From Heligmosomoides polygyrus polygyrus (Eukaryota; Nematoda; Chromadorea; Rhabditida; Heligmosomidae): a DNA stretch of 64,000 nt. Positions 22,974 through 33,378 of the stretch are shown one piece after another. The notes below the pieces were generated by a model that was not told the DNA's origin, did no database searches, and worked only from the letters and a program-made list of their open reading frames with translations. The stretch's first letter is position 1. Each line of letters starts with the position of its first letter. The stretch lies in NCBI GenBank assembly GCA_947396885.1, contig OX377204.1:46177139-46241138 (forward strand), given 5' to 3'. The translations under genes were made by a program, and so were the position numbers.

Positions 22974-24992
22974 CTGAAAAGTTCTACGTCAGCAACTTTT
23001 GATGGGATTCCGCAAATAGTGTTTCAGAAATGCGCACGTTCACAGAACAGACCCCTTTCAATGATTTTTAATATTTCCTTGATGTATAGCGAAGTCCCAG
23101 AAATCTGGAAGGAGTCCATTTTCACGGCTATTCAAGAAAAACCGAATTCCGTTTTACTTTCCTCCTTCCGGCCTATAACCATAACACCTACACCAATTAA
23201 GATATTAGAAAAATTGTGCGAGATAGAATAGTAGCTCATCTGTCGAGAAACAGATTAATTCCTACTGAGCAGCACGGTTTTATGGTAGGTGCTTCTACAA
23301 CTGCTCAGCTTGCAGATTCTGTCTTTGATTGGAATTCTGCTATGAATAACGGAAACTCGGTTGATGTCATTTGCTTTGACTTGTCCAAAGCTTTTGATAG
23401 GGTTTGCCATGAGAAACTTTTTATCAAGCTCCATCAACTGGGTATTCGAGGCTCTCTTTTGAGATGGATTCATTCGTATTTGAATGGAAGACATATGCGC
23501 GTTAAAGTTAGGTATTCCTTTTCAAGATGCTTTGATTGCAAAAGCGAAGTACCCCAGGCAAGCGTACTTTCACCGGTGCTGTTTCTTGCATACACGTGCA
23601 ATCTTCATTGAAGATTAGCGGCTAGTAACCAAGTGAAGGTACATACAAATGTATGTTGACGACACAAAAATATACGGTGCTTACAACGGTGCCAACACGG
23701 ACCAGGTATGTCAAGCTTTATCTCAAGCTGTCAATATTATGATGGATTGGGCTGATGCTTGGCAAATACCTGTGAATATATCCAAAACCTCTGTTTTCCA
23801 TATTGGTACTTCAGAAAATGTTGAGTACAATATCAATAACCATGTCCTCAGCTCTGCATCTGAGATTCGTGATTTAGGAGTTTTCATGGATCGTAAGTTA
23901 AATTTTGGGAGTCATATAAATGCCACCATGCGAAAAGCTTTTTCCACTCTGTTTTTGATTTTTAAAAATAATAAAAATGCTGAAAGCTCAATCCTGGTTA
24001 ACTTACACAAGTCATATATCGTACCACTACTGGAGTATTGCTGCCAGGTTTGGAGTCCATTCACAAAAAAATTCCAATCCAAGCTTGAAAAGGTGCAAAA
24101 AACGTTTACAAAAATTTGGTTAACAGATGCATATGGTCATCAACTGATTCTGGTACGATTCCTATTTATAAGGAAAGACTTATGCTTTTTAAACTTAAAA
24201 GTCTATTTTATAAGCGCATTTTTAATGATCTCGTCTTCTGTTTTAAGGTACTAAAAAGGAAATCAATTCTCAGAGCGAGCAAGTATTGGGTATTATTACC
24301 AACATTGGGTCACCGAAATCCTTACTGTTTTCGCTATCCTAAAATCAAGAAGAAAAATCGTGAAAAGATCTTCAATTCCATTTTCTTTCGGGGCGCCCGG
24401 TGGCTACAAATGATACCCGCAAATCTACTAGAAGCTCCGAATTTAAGCATTTTCGTAAGAACTTGGAAAAGATTGACTTGCTTTCAGCTTTGCACATTGT
24501 CGACATACCTTAAGCACAACACTTTTTTTACATTTCTTTTCGCGTTTTCAGATTTTTTCTATTTTTTTTGTTGAGAATTTTGAAGTTTTGAGATTTCTAT
24601 TTTTCGTTTTTTTTTTCGGAAATTTCTTTTTTTCCTGTACCGTCAAATGAGCACTGATGGAGGCGGCGGCTCTACTAAGCTGGTATCCGGAGCCGTTTCT
24701 AGCGAATTGCAGTGTAGGCGGTCCACTGCTCGTCTTCATCAAGTTCCCCTATCCCAGACCATCATTTTTAAACGCCAATTTCATCTGATTTGTGAGGCTG
24801 CTTTTTCCTCTTGATTGAGGGTTGTTCTCATTTGATAGTTATGGTTGATGCATTTGGTTGATCTGTTGAGGTTTTATTTTACTTTATTTAGTGGTTATCG
24901 ATTTTCCCTACATTGTGTCGACTGTGCTCCTTGCATTACCTGTTTTAGCGCACAATTTTGGTGCAAATAAATAAATAAATAAATAAATAAAA
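22974..24992 (+). mobile_element. CR1-like LINE (RT1), 5'-truncated
   Basis: Four consecutive plus-strand frames (23019-23231, 23216-23611, 23649-24254, 24116-24574) together give a non-LTR reverse transcriptase interrupted by frameshifts and a stop. Visible motifs in order: FRPITITPTPIKILEK, QHGFMVGASTTAQLADSVFD, VDVICFDLSKAFDRVCHEKL, PQASVLSPVLFLAYTCNL, the catalytic YVDD (MYVDDTKIYG, first Asp pair at about 23658), and the thumb/connection VNLHKSYIVPLLEYCCQVWS. The 3' end is cgcacaattttggtgcaaat followed by (AAAT)n at 24966-24990. There is no endonuclease domain, so it is 5'-truncated. It belongs to the same family as the LINE at 43.9-49.9 kb, which shares the same tail. Confidence 0.85.
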
Positions 24993-25749
24993 CCCACAAG
25001 TTGCAGCCGAAAAGATTCAAACTTCACGGAGCTATTGCGCTCAGAACACGCCCGCGGTGGAATTTTCGAGCTGTCGCGCCCAGTCGATTGATAGGTTCGA
25101 TCCTGTGTACGCTGCTACAGCGCACTCCAAAGTCCGGGACAGAGTGCAGCAATTCCTGAGTAGGACGGCTGAGAATTTCTCATAGAACTCCCTAAACTCT
25201 CCCTCAACAACCTGTTCTCCCCCCCCCCCATGCATTGTGCACGGCGCACTTTCAGAGGATTACGACTGGCATGACAGAGCACTTCACACCTTGCTTGAGA
25301 TACTCCGAGAACATATAACTCCTGGAATATAAGATTCTCTATTCGCGAAAAGTCTGCTCCAATCATTTTTGACCACCCACTACAAAAACGCGGTGATCTG
25401 GCAAAGTTGTGAATGTTTGTGCAGACTCGAAGAGACGAATCGAAAGGTACCATCCGTTTCTCAAAAAACCACAAATTAGAGGAATTGTGAGCACGCAACG
25501 GTTTTCGACGGCTTGCGACCGGCAACTCGCCCGCGGCCGCCCTTCGCAATGGAGCGCAACTTTTCATTTTCGGACATTTTCATGACTACATATGAAATGT
25601 GTATACCAAACGATAGAGCTCGAGCTCCTGAGCCCAAATGTGTCCTTGGTTTTCAAACGGGTGATTTTTGGGGAGTTATATCAAAAAGACGCAAAAACCG
25701 CAAAATCACGGTTTTTGCGGCGTCTATTCAAAAGACGCGTCCGGTACTG
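24993..25749. mobile_element. Truncated foldback arm of the FB-A/FB-B family
   Basis: The right-hand end is CCGGTACTG followed by TA, identical to the right end of FB-A, with the same terminal hairpin and the 60-90-codon mirror frames. The arm begins abruptly at cccacaagttgcagcc directly after the AAAT tail of LINE RT1; no left arm is present. Compared with FB-A it contains an extra block of about 145 bases (25095-25235, gagtaggacggctgagaatttc...ccccccc) that matches the sub-repeat of FB-B at 48110-48230, so it is intermediate between the two. Confidence 0.75.
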
Positions 25750-25751
25750 TA

Positions 25752-26980
25752 GTCTCTGTCTTGAAGGTGCGAAGAAGCACTGTACTATTTTCTTGTCGAC
25801 AGACATTACCTAAACTTTATGCATCACGCCCAACGCCTTAGATGCAATCTGATGCAGAGTTCATTGAAACTATGATCTCTAACAATGAGGCTTAAACGGC
25901 AGGAAGCCGTTTGAAACAGAATGCGAAACGAACGTAAAGTAGTGCTAATGAATCTGATTTCCTATCTGGAGTTTCTCGCTGTGATTTCACATGGAAAGCT
26001 TCGACTGCTTGTGTCAGATTTCTTTTTGGGGAGTACAAAACGGCTACGTTACCACGGAGTCCAACCAAGAACTCCTTGTACCCCATGACAGCGCATACCA
26101 TGCGCCACAACAGCCACGTCATCTTCGGTGTTTGCTGTTGTTCAAGGTGGGCACAGTTAAGACAGTAAGGTTGTCTGTTACTCCGCTCCGAAATGTCCCA
26201 CATATAGAGAATCAGCGTTCGCGACTGCATCCCATGACATAGTCCTAGCTCATAGTCTCTCATCTCAAAGTGCCTCTGCGTCCTGGGACCCTTCCCATGT
26301 CATTGCGAATCTACACTTCTTTCGTACTACGTTGTTTCTCTTGTATCACGACACAAATGCGTCATCTGAAATAAGCCTAAGCAGGGCAACGGCAGCATTC
26401 GATAAACATGAAATCAAGAGCACGATGCAGGTAGTAATGCGAAGCTGGGAAAGTTTTCCCGCCCTCCTTGACCACTGAAGACCAGAGGAGTTGTCCGCTT
26501 AAGTAAAAAAAAACTATTGTGGACAGTCACACAATGGTAGCAGCTGCACGAAGCCGCAAAGAGGGTGCATTTCGCAGGGTGACAGTAGCCAATCATGTGC
26601 GATAGAAACTAGTGAAAAAATTGAGGTCATTACTTGAGCAAATGACTACGGCCGAAGCAACAACTGTTTTAGGTGAGGGAGGGGGGGGGGGGGGGCAGCC
26701 GTTCGGTATATTGTGCTGCCCGCCGCCCACTTCCCGCCCTGCCCGCGCCGTCCTATTCAGAGATGTTTGTACGCACGAAAAAATCGCTGTTAATTGGCGT
26801 GACGTCGTTCAAAAACCTAACAGCTGATAGGGAACGATTGGGCTGCGCATCTCGGGGAACTCTGAAGTCATCTTCCAGTCGGTTCGGTTATGGAGGCAGT
26901 TGAGGAAAGGAGAACGTCGCTCTTCTCTCTAGATTCTTTCAATTTTCACTACAACTCCTTAAATTTTCGCCTCAACTAGA
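25752..26980. other. No gene recognised
   Basis: Short open frames only. A guanine tract of about 18 bases lies near 26677-26695. No repeat family was identified. Confidence 0.3.
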
Positions 26981-26984
26981 GACT

Positions 26985-27330
26985 ATGGGTGATTCGGGTC
27001 AAGAGTTTTACATTGAAGGCTTATCCGTAATTATGCGCAAAATCGGCTCACCGTCCTCTCGTTCCAAGGATCAGACAATTTTCCTTGTGTTGGAGAACTT
27101 TTTAGTGGATGATCACGTTGTTGTCATGAAAAATCTCACTGAGAGGTTGCTGTACTTGTCAGAAAACGCCTTAGCACTGAGCAATGTCGAGCTGAGCTGA
27201 GAGCTTAAGAAAGCCTTGGCGCTGCAGCTGAAAACTCTTTTCCTCCAAATATGGTGAACAATATTCTGACTCTTGTCTCAAGGACGAAACCAGTTCAGGA
27301 TAGAGCGGCAGAGCCAAGGGAAGTGATTAG
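26985..27330 (+). pseudogene. LINE ORF1 fragment (possible)
   Basis: A frame starting at an ATG at 26985 reads MGDSGQEFYIEGLSVIMRKI and continues through VVVMKNLTERLLYLSENALA before a stop near 27200. Read past the stop and a shift, LKKALALQLKTLFPPNMVNN-type and PREVIRNA-type segments follow. This leucine-heptad region followed by a PPN-V-NI segment resembles the coiled-coil part of ORF1 proteins in nematode CR1-like LINEs. No adjacent endonuclease or reverse transcriptase is present. The assignment is by pattern only. Confidence 0.4.
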
Positions 27331-27335
27331 AAATG

Positions 27336-28034
27336 CGATGCCTCCATGTGAAGGCAGGGACCCGGACATCTTGTCCTCGGCGCGCTCCTCGCCCCGCCCC
27401 TATCTGAGGGCGGTGTATCCAACGACTCCCCGCCGTTCTAGCTGACCTGCGTATACCAGGTAGTTGTTACAGGGTTTATTTAGAACATTCCTGAGCAATA
27501 AATTTAATAACAAGGTCAACTGAGAACGAGCACACTGAAGAGGAACTCACTTACTGACAGCCAAGCAACAAATCTTTGTACAAAAGCACGTTATTCATGG
27601 TTTTCTTCGGAGACAATGGCGAATAAGACGATGCACCCGGATGATTCGCACTACGCGTGTTCGAAGACTGCGTGATATCCAGCATGGTCACGGCATGTTG
27701 CAGACGTTGAGGACGGCCGCCTGAGCGAGAAGTCGGCGAAGCAACGAGCCGCATGGTGAGCGAGGCAGCGTTTGGGCCACATTCACGTGCACAATTCGTT
27801 TGTACCGAACCACCCTTTCTGAAAAGGATTTCATCAGATAGACCACTGCTGCGCGCCGTTTTTACCCTCCCTGCTCCCCACCCCTATTATTTTCTTCTTC
27901 AATGTTTTTGATCTTCCTGAACCAATCCTTCGGCCACTGTTTTCGTCTCTACATATGTACAGGCGAGAAGACGCTAGATTTGAATCTCTGCAAACAGTCC
28001 CACAAGGAGGCACTGAACAAGAAGTCACTGATAC
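27336..28034. other. No gene recognised
   Basis: Short open frames only; nothing attributable to a family. Confidence 0.3.
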
Positions 28035-28044
28035 AATTACAATA

Positions 28045-28319
28045 GGCGCGTGTAGCGCACCCGCAGGAGGTGCCGGCTGCCGCGTGCACCCGATAACAGG
28101 TTCCTGGTTCGGGTTTCCATCTCAGAGCAACCAAACCTTCCATCCTTCCGGGGTCGGTGAATTGGTACCAGACTTGTGTGGCAAGGATAGAGCCCTGACT
28201 TGTCCATCGGCTGGCCACCGCAAGTCATTGTATGGCCAAATACGCATTCAAATCGCCTCCACGATAACCCGTAGAAGTACAATGCGTGGCGCATCCCAGA
28301 AGGGATTGAGTAATCCTTT
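28045..28319 (+). repeat. tRNA-derived SINE, copy 4
   Basis: Begins ggcgcgtgtagcgcac (A-box region TAGCGCA) and has the B box tggttcgggtttcc, then ccttccatccttccggggtc, gaattggtaccagactt, gccaaatacgcattcaaat and cgtagaagtacaatgcg, ending gagtaatcctt. A perfect 10-bp target duplication AATTACAATA flanks it (28035-28044 and 28320-28329). The polymerase III boxes and the LINE-type duplication identify a recent retroposed SINE. Confidence 0.9.
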
Positions 28320-28961
28320 AATTACAATATCATTCACTTGGCATACCTGACTATGAAAAATAACCTTTCGTATCTTCTCCAACTTTTTGGTCTTTAATTT
28401 TCGTACCCTTGCGCATTCTAGAAGAAAATACAATCGAGTCATCATGATCAATAGGATGATGGGCGGTACGACACGCCTTCCTCTCCAAAAATTACATTTG
28501 GTCCCTTTCTTGAAAACAAGATGTGGAAAATGGAAAACCAGATACCGAAAGCTAGGGGGAATGCAAAATCTTCATTTCTCACTAATCGAGCAGCTGCTGA
28601 GTTTTCAAAGTTTTCTAAAAAAAATAATTTGCAAATTCTTTAGAGAAATTCAAAAAATTAGTTTACCTGTATTTCCAGGAAGTTGAATGGCTTACTGTTA
28701 GTTTCGTTTTATACAGTTGCGATGTTTGCTTCAATTTTGGAGCTTGGTTTTCACTTCGCAGATTTTTTTCGGCGTTTGTGCCGTTTTTTGCAGCTTTGTC
28801 ATGCCGAAATTTTCTAGGTGGTCCGGAAATTTCTCAGTGCTTTGAGCGCTTCACTTTGAACTACCACAACTTTCTCAAATCTTATCGGGTCGAAATAGGC
28901 TTAGTTCGAATCAACACACTTTTGCCAACGGGCCACCAGTCGATTCTTTCATCAGCGAAAA

Positions 28962-29265
28962 AAATAAAGGATAAAGATAAGGATAAAGGAAAGCGTTACT
29001 CAATCCCTTCTGGGATGCGCCAGCGCATTCTACTTCTACGGGATGTCGTGGAGGCGACATGAATGCGTATTTGGCAGTACAATGACTTGCGGTGGCCAGC
29101 CGATGAACAAGTCAGCGCTTTATCCTTCCCAGACAAGTTTGGTACCAATTCACCGACCCCGGAGGGATGGAAGGCTTGGTTGGCCTGGACGGGAAATTCG
29201 AACCAGGAACCATGTATCGGGTGCACGCGGCAGTCGCGCCTCCTCCGACTGCGCTACACGCGCCC
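28962..29265 (-). repeat. tRNA-derived SINE, copy 5
   Basis: Minus-strand copy: the head gggcgcgtgtagcgcagtcg is at 29265-29246, the B box near 29195-29207, and the tail is a run of ttatcctttatctttatcc type at 28962-28990. A perfect 8-bp target duplication AGCGAAAA flanks it (28954-28961 and 29266-29273). The tail shows that the family ends in short pyrimidine-rich tandem units rather than poly(A). Confidence 0.9.
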
Positions 29266-29753
29266 AGCGAAAATCATTCCTGAACATATACTAAAATTGG
29301 AACAATACAGAGAAGCGAAAAAATTAGATGGTCGAAATTCGACAAAGTCCACGAAGGCTGCTTTGGCTTGGTCCTGATTTTTAAGGTTTTATCAGCGGGA
29401 AAGTTCTAAAAGTGCTTGAAAAGGTGATAGTCGGTTGATGAGAGGTCTGCAGAATATGGCAGGTGAGGCAGAACTTCAACCCTTATTTCGTTCAATTTTC
29501 GAATAGTGAATTGTGAACAGGGATGAGCGAAAATTTTAAAAATTTTCCCAGAAAACAGAAAACAGTAAATTTTGAAATTATCAGACGACGCAGTTGTTCT
29601 ACCCGTAGACGTTTATAAAAATTTCTACAACATTCGAAATTGAATACAGTCAGCAAATTGTAAACCTTTACTCAAAGATCCTAGGATTCTCGTCATTTCA
29701 AGTATGCAACAATACTCATCAGCTCCATTTCACAACTGACACCCTAAGAATTA

Positions 29754-30664
29754 TTAGGGGGGGGGGGGCAAAAGTAATGAGACACCCCATGCCGTGTCCA
29801 TATATCTCGTGGCTGGAGTCTGGATTTGTACTTGTTGTATTTGTATGTTTGTATGCTACTTACTGAAGCCCATCTGAGAAGTTACCACTTCCGCCCTTTC
29901 CAGAAGCATGCCAAAAACCCCAGCCTGTCTCATGCCGAAACCGCAGTCTGACGAGTCGACCTGTGTCGCGCAAATCTCCCCCAATTCCCAACCCCGAGCA
30001 GCCTGGGCTCAATATTCACGCAAGATGAGAAGTACGTCTTCTACCTTAACCCTGCCAAGCAGCGAGTCTGGGTGAGGCCTGGTGAATTGTTACCGACCTT
30101 CGTTCGGCGAGATGTTCACGGCGAGAAGCATCTTTGGAGCGTTTGGGTCTGCGCCCATGGATCGGTTTACCGGAGGCTGTTTCCCAAGAGCACCGCGATG
30201 AACTCCAAGGCCATGGTGAACGAAATAGAGGAGATGGGCCGGCGAGTCGCTCTTATTCATTCGCAGTGCTTCAAGAACGTTCTCCTCTTCGACAACGCCG
30301 CACCCCATCGGGAACAGGTAACCACCGATAAGCTTGACCAGCTGGGCTACGTTCACATGCCTCACCCACCGTATTTGCTGGACATCTCTCCATGCAACTA
30401 CCACTACTACTTGAGCCTACAGGACTTCCTAGTCGGAAGAGACGCAAGAACCCAAGCAGTCCTTGAGAACCATATCGAGCAGTTGATCAACACCAGGCTC
30501 AAGCAGTTCTGGAAGGATGAAACCAGGAAGTTGGCTGAGCGATGGCAGCAAGGTCCTTGCCCTTAATTGCAAATACATCCTCAGCATCGTTGAGTTGTAA
30601 TTGAGTTATAAAGAGATAAAGATTTTTTTCATTTTGTCTCATTACTTTTGCCCTCCCCCCCTAA
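29754..30664 (+). mobile_element. Internally deleted mariner, copy 1
   Basis: The element is 911 bp, with ends TTAGGGG(n)CAAAAGTAATGAGAC and the inverted copy gtctcattacttttgccc...ctaa, each flanked by TA (29752-29753 and 30665-30666). Full-length mariners are about 1.3 kb; here the region for the N-terminal helix-turn-helix domain is missing and only the catalytic half of the transposase remains. The same architecture, with the same deletion, is seen in the copy at 53.9-54.8 kb in the opposite orientation, so this is a non-autonomous subfamily that spread after the deletion. The guanine tract in the end is 12 long on the left but broken by an a/t on the right. Confidence 0.9.
30003..30566 (+). 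pseudogene. Mariner transposase catalytic domain, D-to-N mutant
   Basis: Mariner transposases cut and join transposon ends with a DD34D triad. The frame shows the first Asp region (SIFTQDEKYVFYLNPAKQ), then RVWVRPGELLP, the second Asp (VLLFDNAAPHREQ) and, 34 residues on, the third position in DISPCNYHYY. That third catalytic residue is Asn (codon aac) instead of Asp; the sister copy at 54 kb has CDYHHF. The protein therefore lacks the DNA-binding domain and a key catalytic residue and is inactive. The C-terminus (LAERWQQGPCP) is intact with a normal stop at 30566. Confidence 0.85.
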
Positions 30665-31019
30665 TACATTAGTACTACGAGTGTTTCTGTGAAAAATAAA
30701 TTCTTTGGTTCTTCCAGAATAGGGACAGAGAGGAGACGAACAAAAAAGAGTGACTTATAAAGGATGAATTTTACGTATCACATTCGTAGTAAAATATAAT
30801 GCTCATTGATACATACCAAAATGAAAGTGTAACCACAAAACAAGTGGTTCTCTAGATAACTCAGTTGTAAAAAAAAACTAGTATTTCGGTGTGACTACGA
30901 GGCTGTCAGCACGACAGTTTTAAGCGAAAGTGTTTTCTTGAATGCGTAGACATATAGAATAGGGATCAAGCATATACCATCCATCATATTATTATTACTC
31001 ATCGTATATACATATCATA

Positions 31020-32240
31020 TACCATCTCAGTGGAAGACTATCAGGACGGTCTTGCTGTACAGAAAGGGAGACGAGCACGACATTGGCAACTATCGCCCGA
31101 TCTGCTGTCTGTAGTCAACAAGCTGTTTACTCGATTCATCCTGAACGCTGGACGAAGGACAGACATGCGAACAAACAGGATTTCGGAGAAAATTCAGCAC
31201 GATCGACCACATACACACCATTACGAAGCTCATCGAAGTGTCGCGAGAGTACAAACTGCCGCTGTGTCTTATGTTCATCGACCTGAAGAAGGCATTTGAC
31301 GCCGTGGCTGTAGCGGTCGTCGAAGTCGTGCTCCCTCAGCGCGTCCCTTCTCCGCACGTCATAGTGCTTCGAGAGCTGTACAGTGGATTCACGGCCAAGA
31401 TTTCACCATGCTACAACGGCATCGACATCAACGTAAGGGAGAGGTTCGGCAAGGGCATACCACATCCCCAAAACTGGACTTGGACGTTCGACTGCAGCTG
31501 AATCTTTCGAAGACGATTATCATGAGGAACGGACAAGTTTCTGGTGTCCAATTCTGTCTCGACGGAACGAACCTCGAGTGCTCCAGCTAGTGTATCTGGG
31601 TCGTGAAGTCAACATAGCTAACTAGTGTTATGTTGACCTAGTGCTGGACCTGAACCGCAGGAAACGAGCGGCTTGGTGACCTCTCAAGAACGTCGAAGAA
31701 ATCGTGAAAAAACACGAAAAACGTCCGAATCCTTGTCCACTTATTCGGCTGCACTGCTCTTCCTGCACTGACATACGACTCAGAAACATGAGCCATACGG
31801 AAGCTAGATCAGCGTCGCAGAGCGGAGAACTGAGAAGACGATGCACAGCTCAGGCAAGTGAGAGAAGGGCTCCGGAGTTCTGAGTTTCATCGACCTTCGA
31901 AGATCAGAGACGTTGTCGCTTGGGCCAATTCGTTGAAAAATAAGTGGGCCGGCTACATAATGAGCTTCGCAAACACCGCTGGACGAGAGCCGTCACCGAC
32001 TGGACCCCACGGAATTTCAAGAGAGCACCAGGACGACTACCAACGTGCTGGTCGGACCTTTTCCGGCAAAAGCCCTGAACGCTATTCGCCTCCTTCGAGC
32101 GAGAAGGACCCATTGGAGCACTCTGGCATGGGATAGGGACGAATAGGGACGATGCTGGCGCACGTTCGAGCAACTCTATGACTACGGAACTACACATTAT
32201 ACAGGTTACATGAAAAATTGCATGTGTCACTACCGTACAT
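31020..32240 (+). pseudogene. RTE-like LINE remnant (reverse transcriptase)
   Basis: Scattered plus-strand frames read, in order: RKGDEHDIGNYRPICC, TIDHIHTITKLIEVSREYKL, PLCLMFIDLKKAFDAV (catalytic palm Asp), LRELYSGFTAKI, ERFGKG..., and, near the C-terminus, LRSSEFHRPSKIRDVVAWAN, KNKWAGYIMSFAN and an FKRAPGRLPT-like segment. The YRPICLL, FIDYEKAFD, WAGHIMR and R.RGRPP blocks are typical of RTE-class LINE reverse transcriptases. There are many stops and frameshifts, the FADD region is lost, and about half the protein is missing, so the copy is dead. Ends are not defined. Confidence 0.7.
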
Positions 32241-32796
32241 CAGCGATGTCAAAGGTAACCATAACTTTTCTACCTCTTACTGATTTTTCTTAGCAAAATG
32301 CTGAGCAGGGTTCAGAGTTAGAAAAGAAAAGGCTCCCTGAGGCCCTGCAGGAAGCAATTATTGAGGATGACCAGCCAATAATTTTCAATTTTTGAACCGG
32401 AGGTGGAGAAGAATGCTAGCCACAGTTACTATAGGACAAGCGGCTAGTTGAAGGGTAGTTAAATGCGCCTCAGAACACAGGTTTTGCAGCCCTAATATAA
32501 AGTTGTAAGTAGTCGTAGTTGGTGCAAAATGCTATTGAAATTCAAAAGGATACGCAACCAAAATATGAAAGACGAGAAATGTCCTATGAAGGGACTCCAT
32601 GCCAGCAGCATCTATACATAGGAAACAAAAAACGGCATAGTTCACCAGTGTATGGCGCAATTTCTATCTACACGACAAAATCCAAAACCGCCACATGCTT
32701 GCAATTCAAAATTTTCTAGGAACATATTTTGAAACGAAACTCATAATTCTATGATACTTTTTGGATACTTTTATTTTTTTATTTATTCATTTATTT

Positions 32797-33093
32797 GGGC
32801 ACGTGTAGCGAAGTGGGAGGAGGCGCGACTGTCGCGTGCACCCGATACCAGGTTCCTGGTTCGGATTTTCCGCTCAGGCCAACCAAGCCTTCCATCCCTC
32901 CGGGGTCGGCGAATTGGTACATGACTTGTCTGGAAGGGACGAAGCGCTGACTTTCTCATCGGCTGGTCACCACATGTCATTGTATGACCAAATACGCATC
33001 CAAATCGCCTCCGCGACATCCCGTAGAAGAAGAATTCGTGGCGTATCCGAAAACAGATTGAGTATCGCCATCTTTTATCCTTTTATCCTTTAT
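32797..33093 (+). repeat. tRNA-derived SINE, copy 6
   Basis: Head gggcacgtgtagcgaagtgg, B box ctggttcggattttcc, body ccttccatccctccggggtc, gaattggtacatgact, gaccaaatacgcatccaaat and gaagaattcgtggcg, then the tail ttttatccttttatccttta. AT-rich tttattc words lie on both sides (about 32778-32796 and 33092-33105) and may be a mutated target duplication. Confidence 0.8.
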
Positions 33094-33283
33094 TTATTTA
33101 TTCAAGACATGGGCCGAAGCCACACGTATAAATACATATCTTTTTATTGCATTTCCATGATATAATTTTGCTCGCAGCTATATTTTCTGTTTTCTGGCCA
33201 ACATTTGGCCATTTTTCCAGAAAACAGAAAAAAATGCCTAAAATGGCCAGAAAACAGAAAACAGAAATTCCGCCCATCCCTGT

Positions 33284-33378
33284 TTGTGAAACGTGTGGGC
33301 GGGCGTCATCGTGCAAAAGAATCGGGCCTCTTCTGTTGACCAATGCGAGCTGAAGTTGACGCAATTTTCGGTGCATTT
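33284..33378 (-). pseudogene. Mariner transposase, second-Asp fragment (downstream part of split copy)
   Basis: The minus strand reads MHRKLRQLQLALVNRRGPIL then LHDDARPHVSQ, which is the mariner segment around the second catalytic Asp (normally LLHDNARPH). It is the continuation of the transposase fragment at 35107-35740, from which it is separated by a CR1-like LINE. After HVSQ the sequence changes to unrelated DNA rich in gaaaacagaaaa. Confidence 0.75.
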
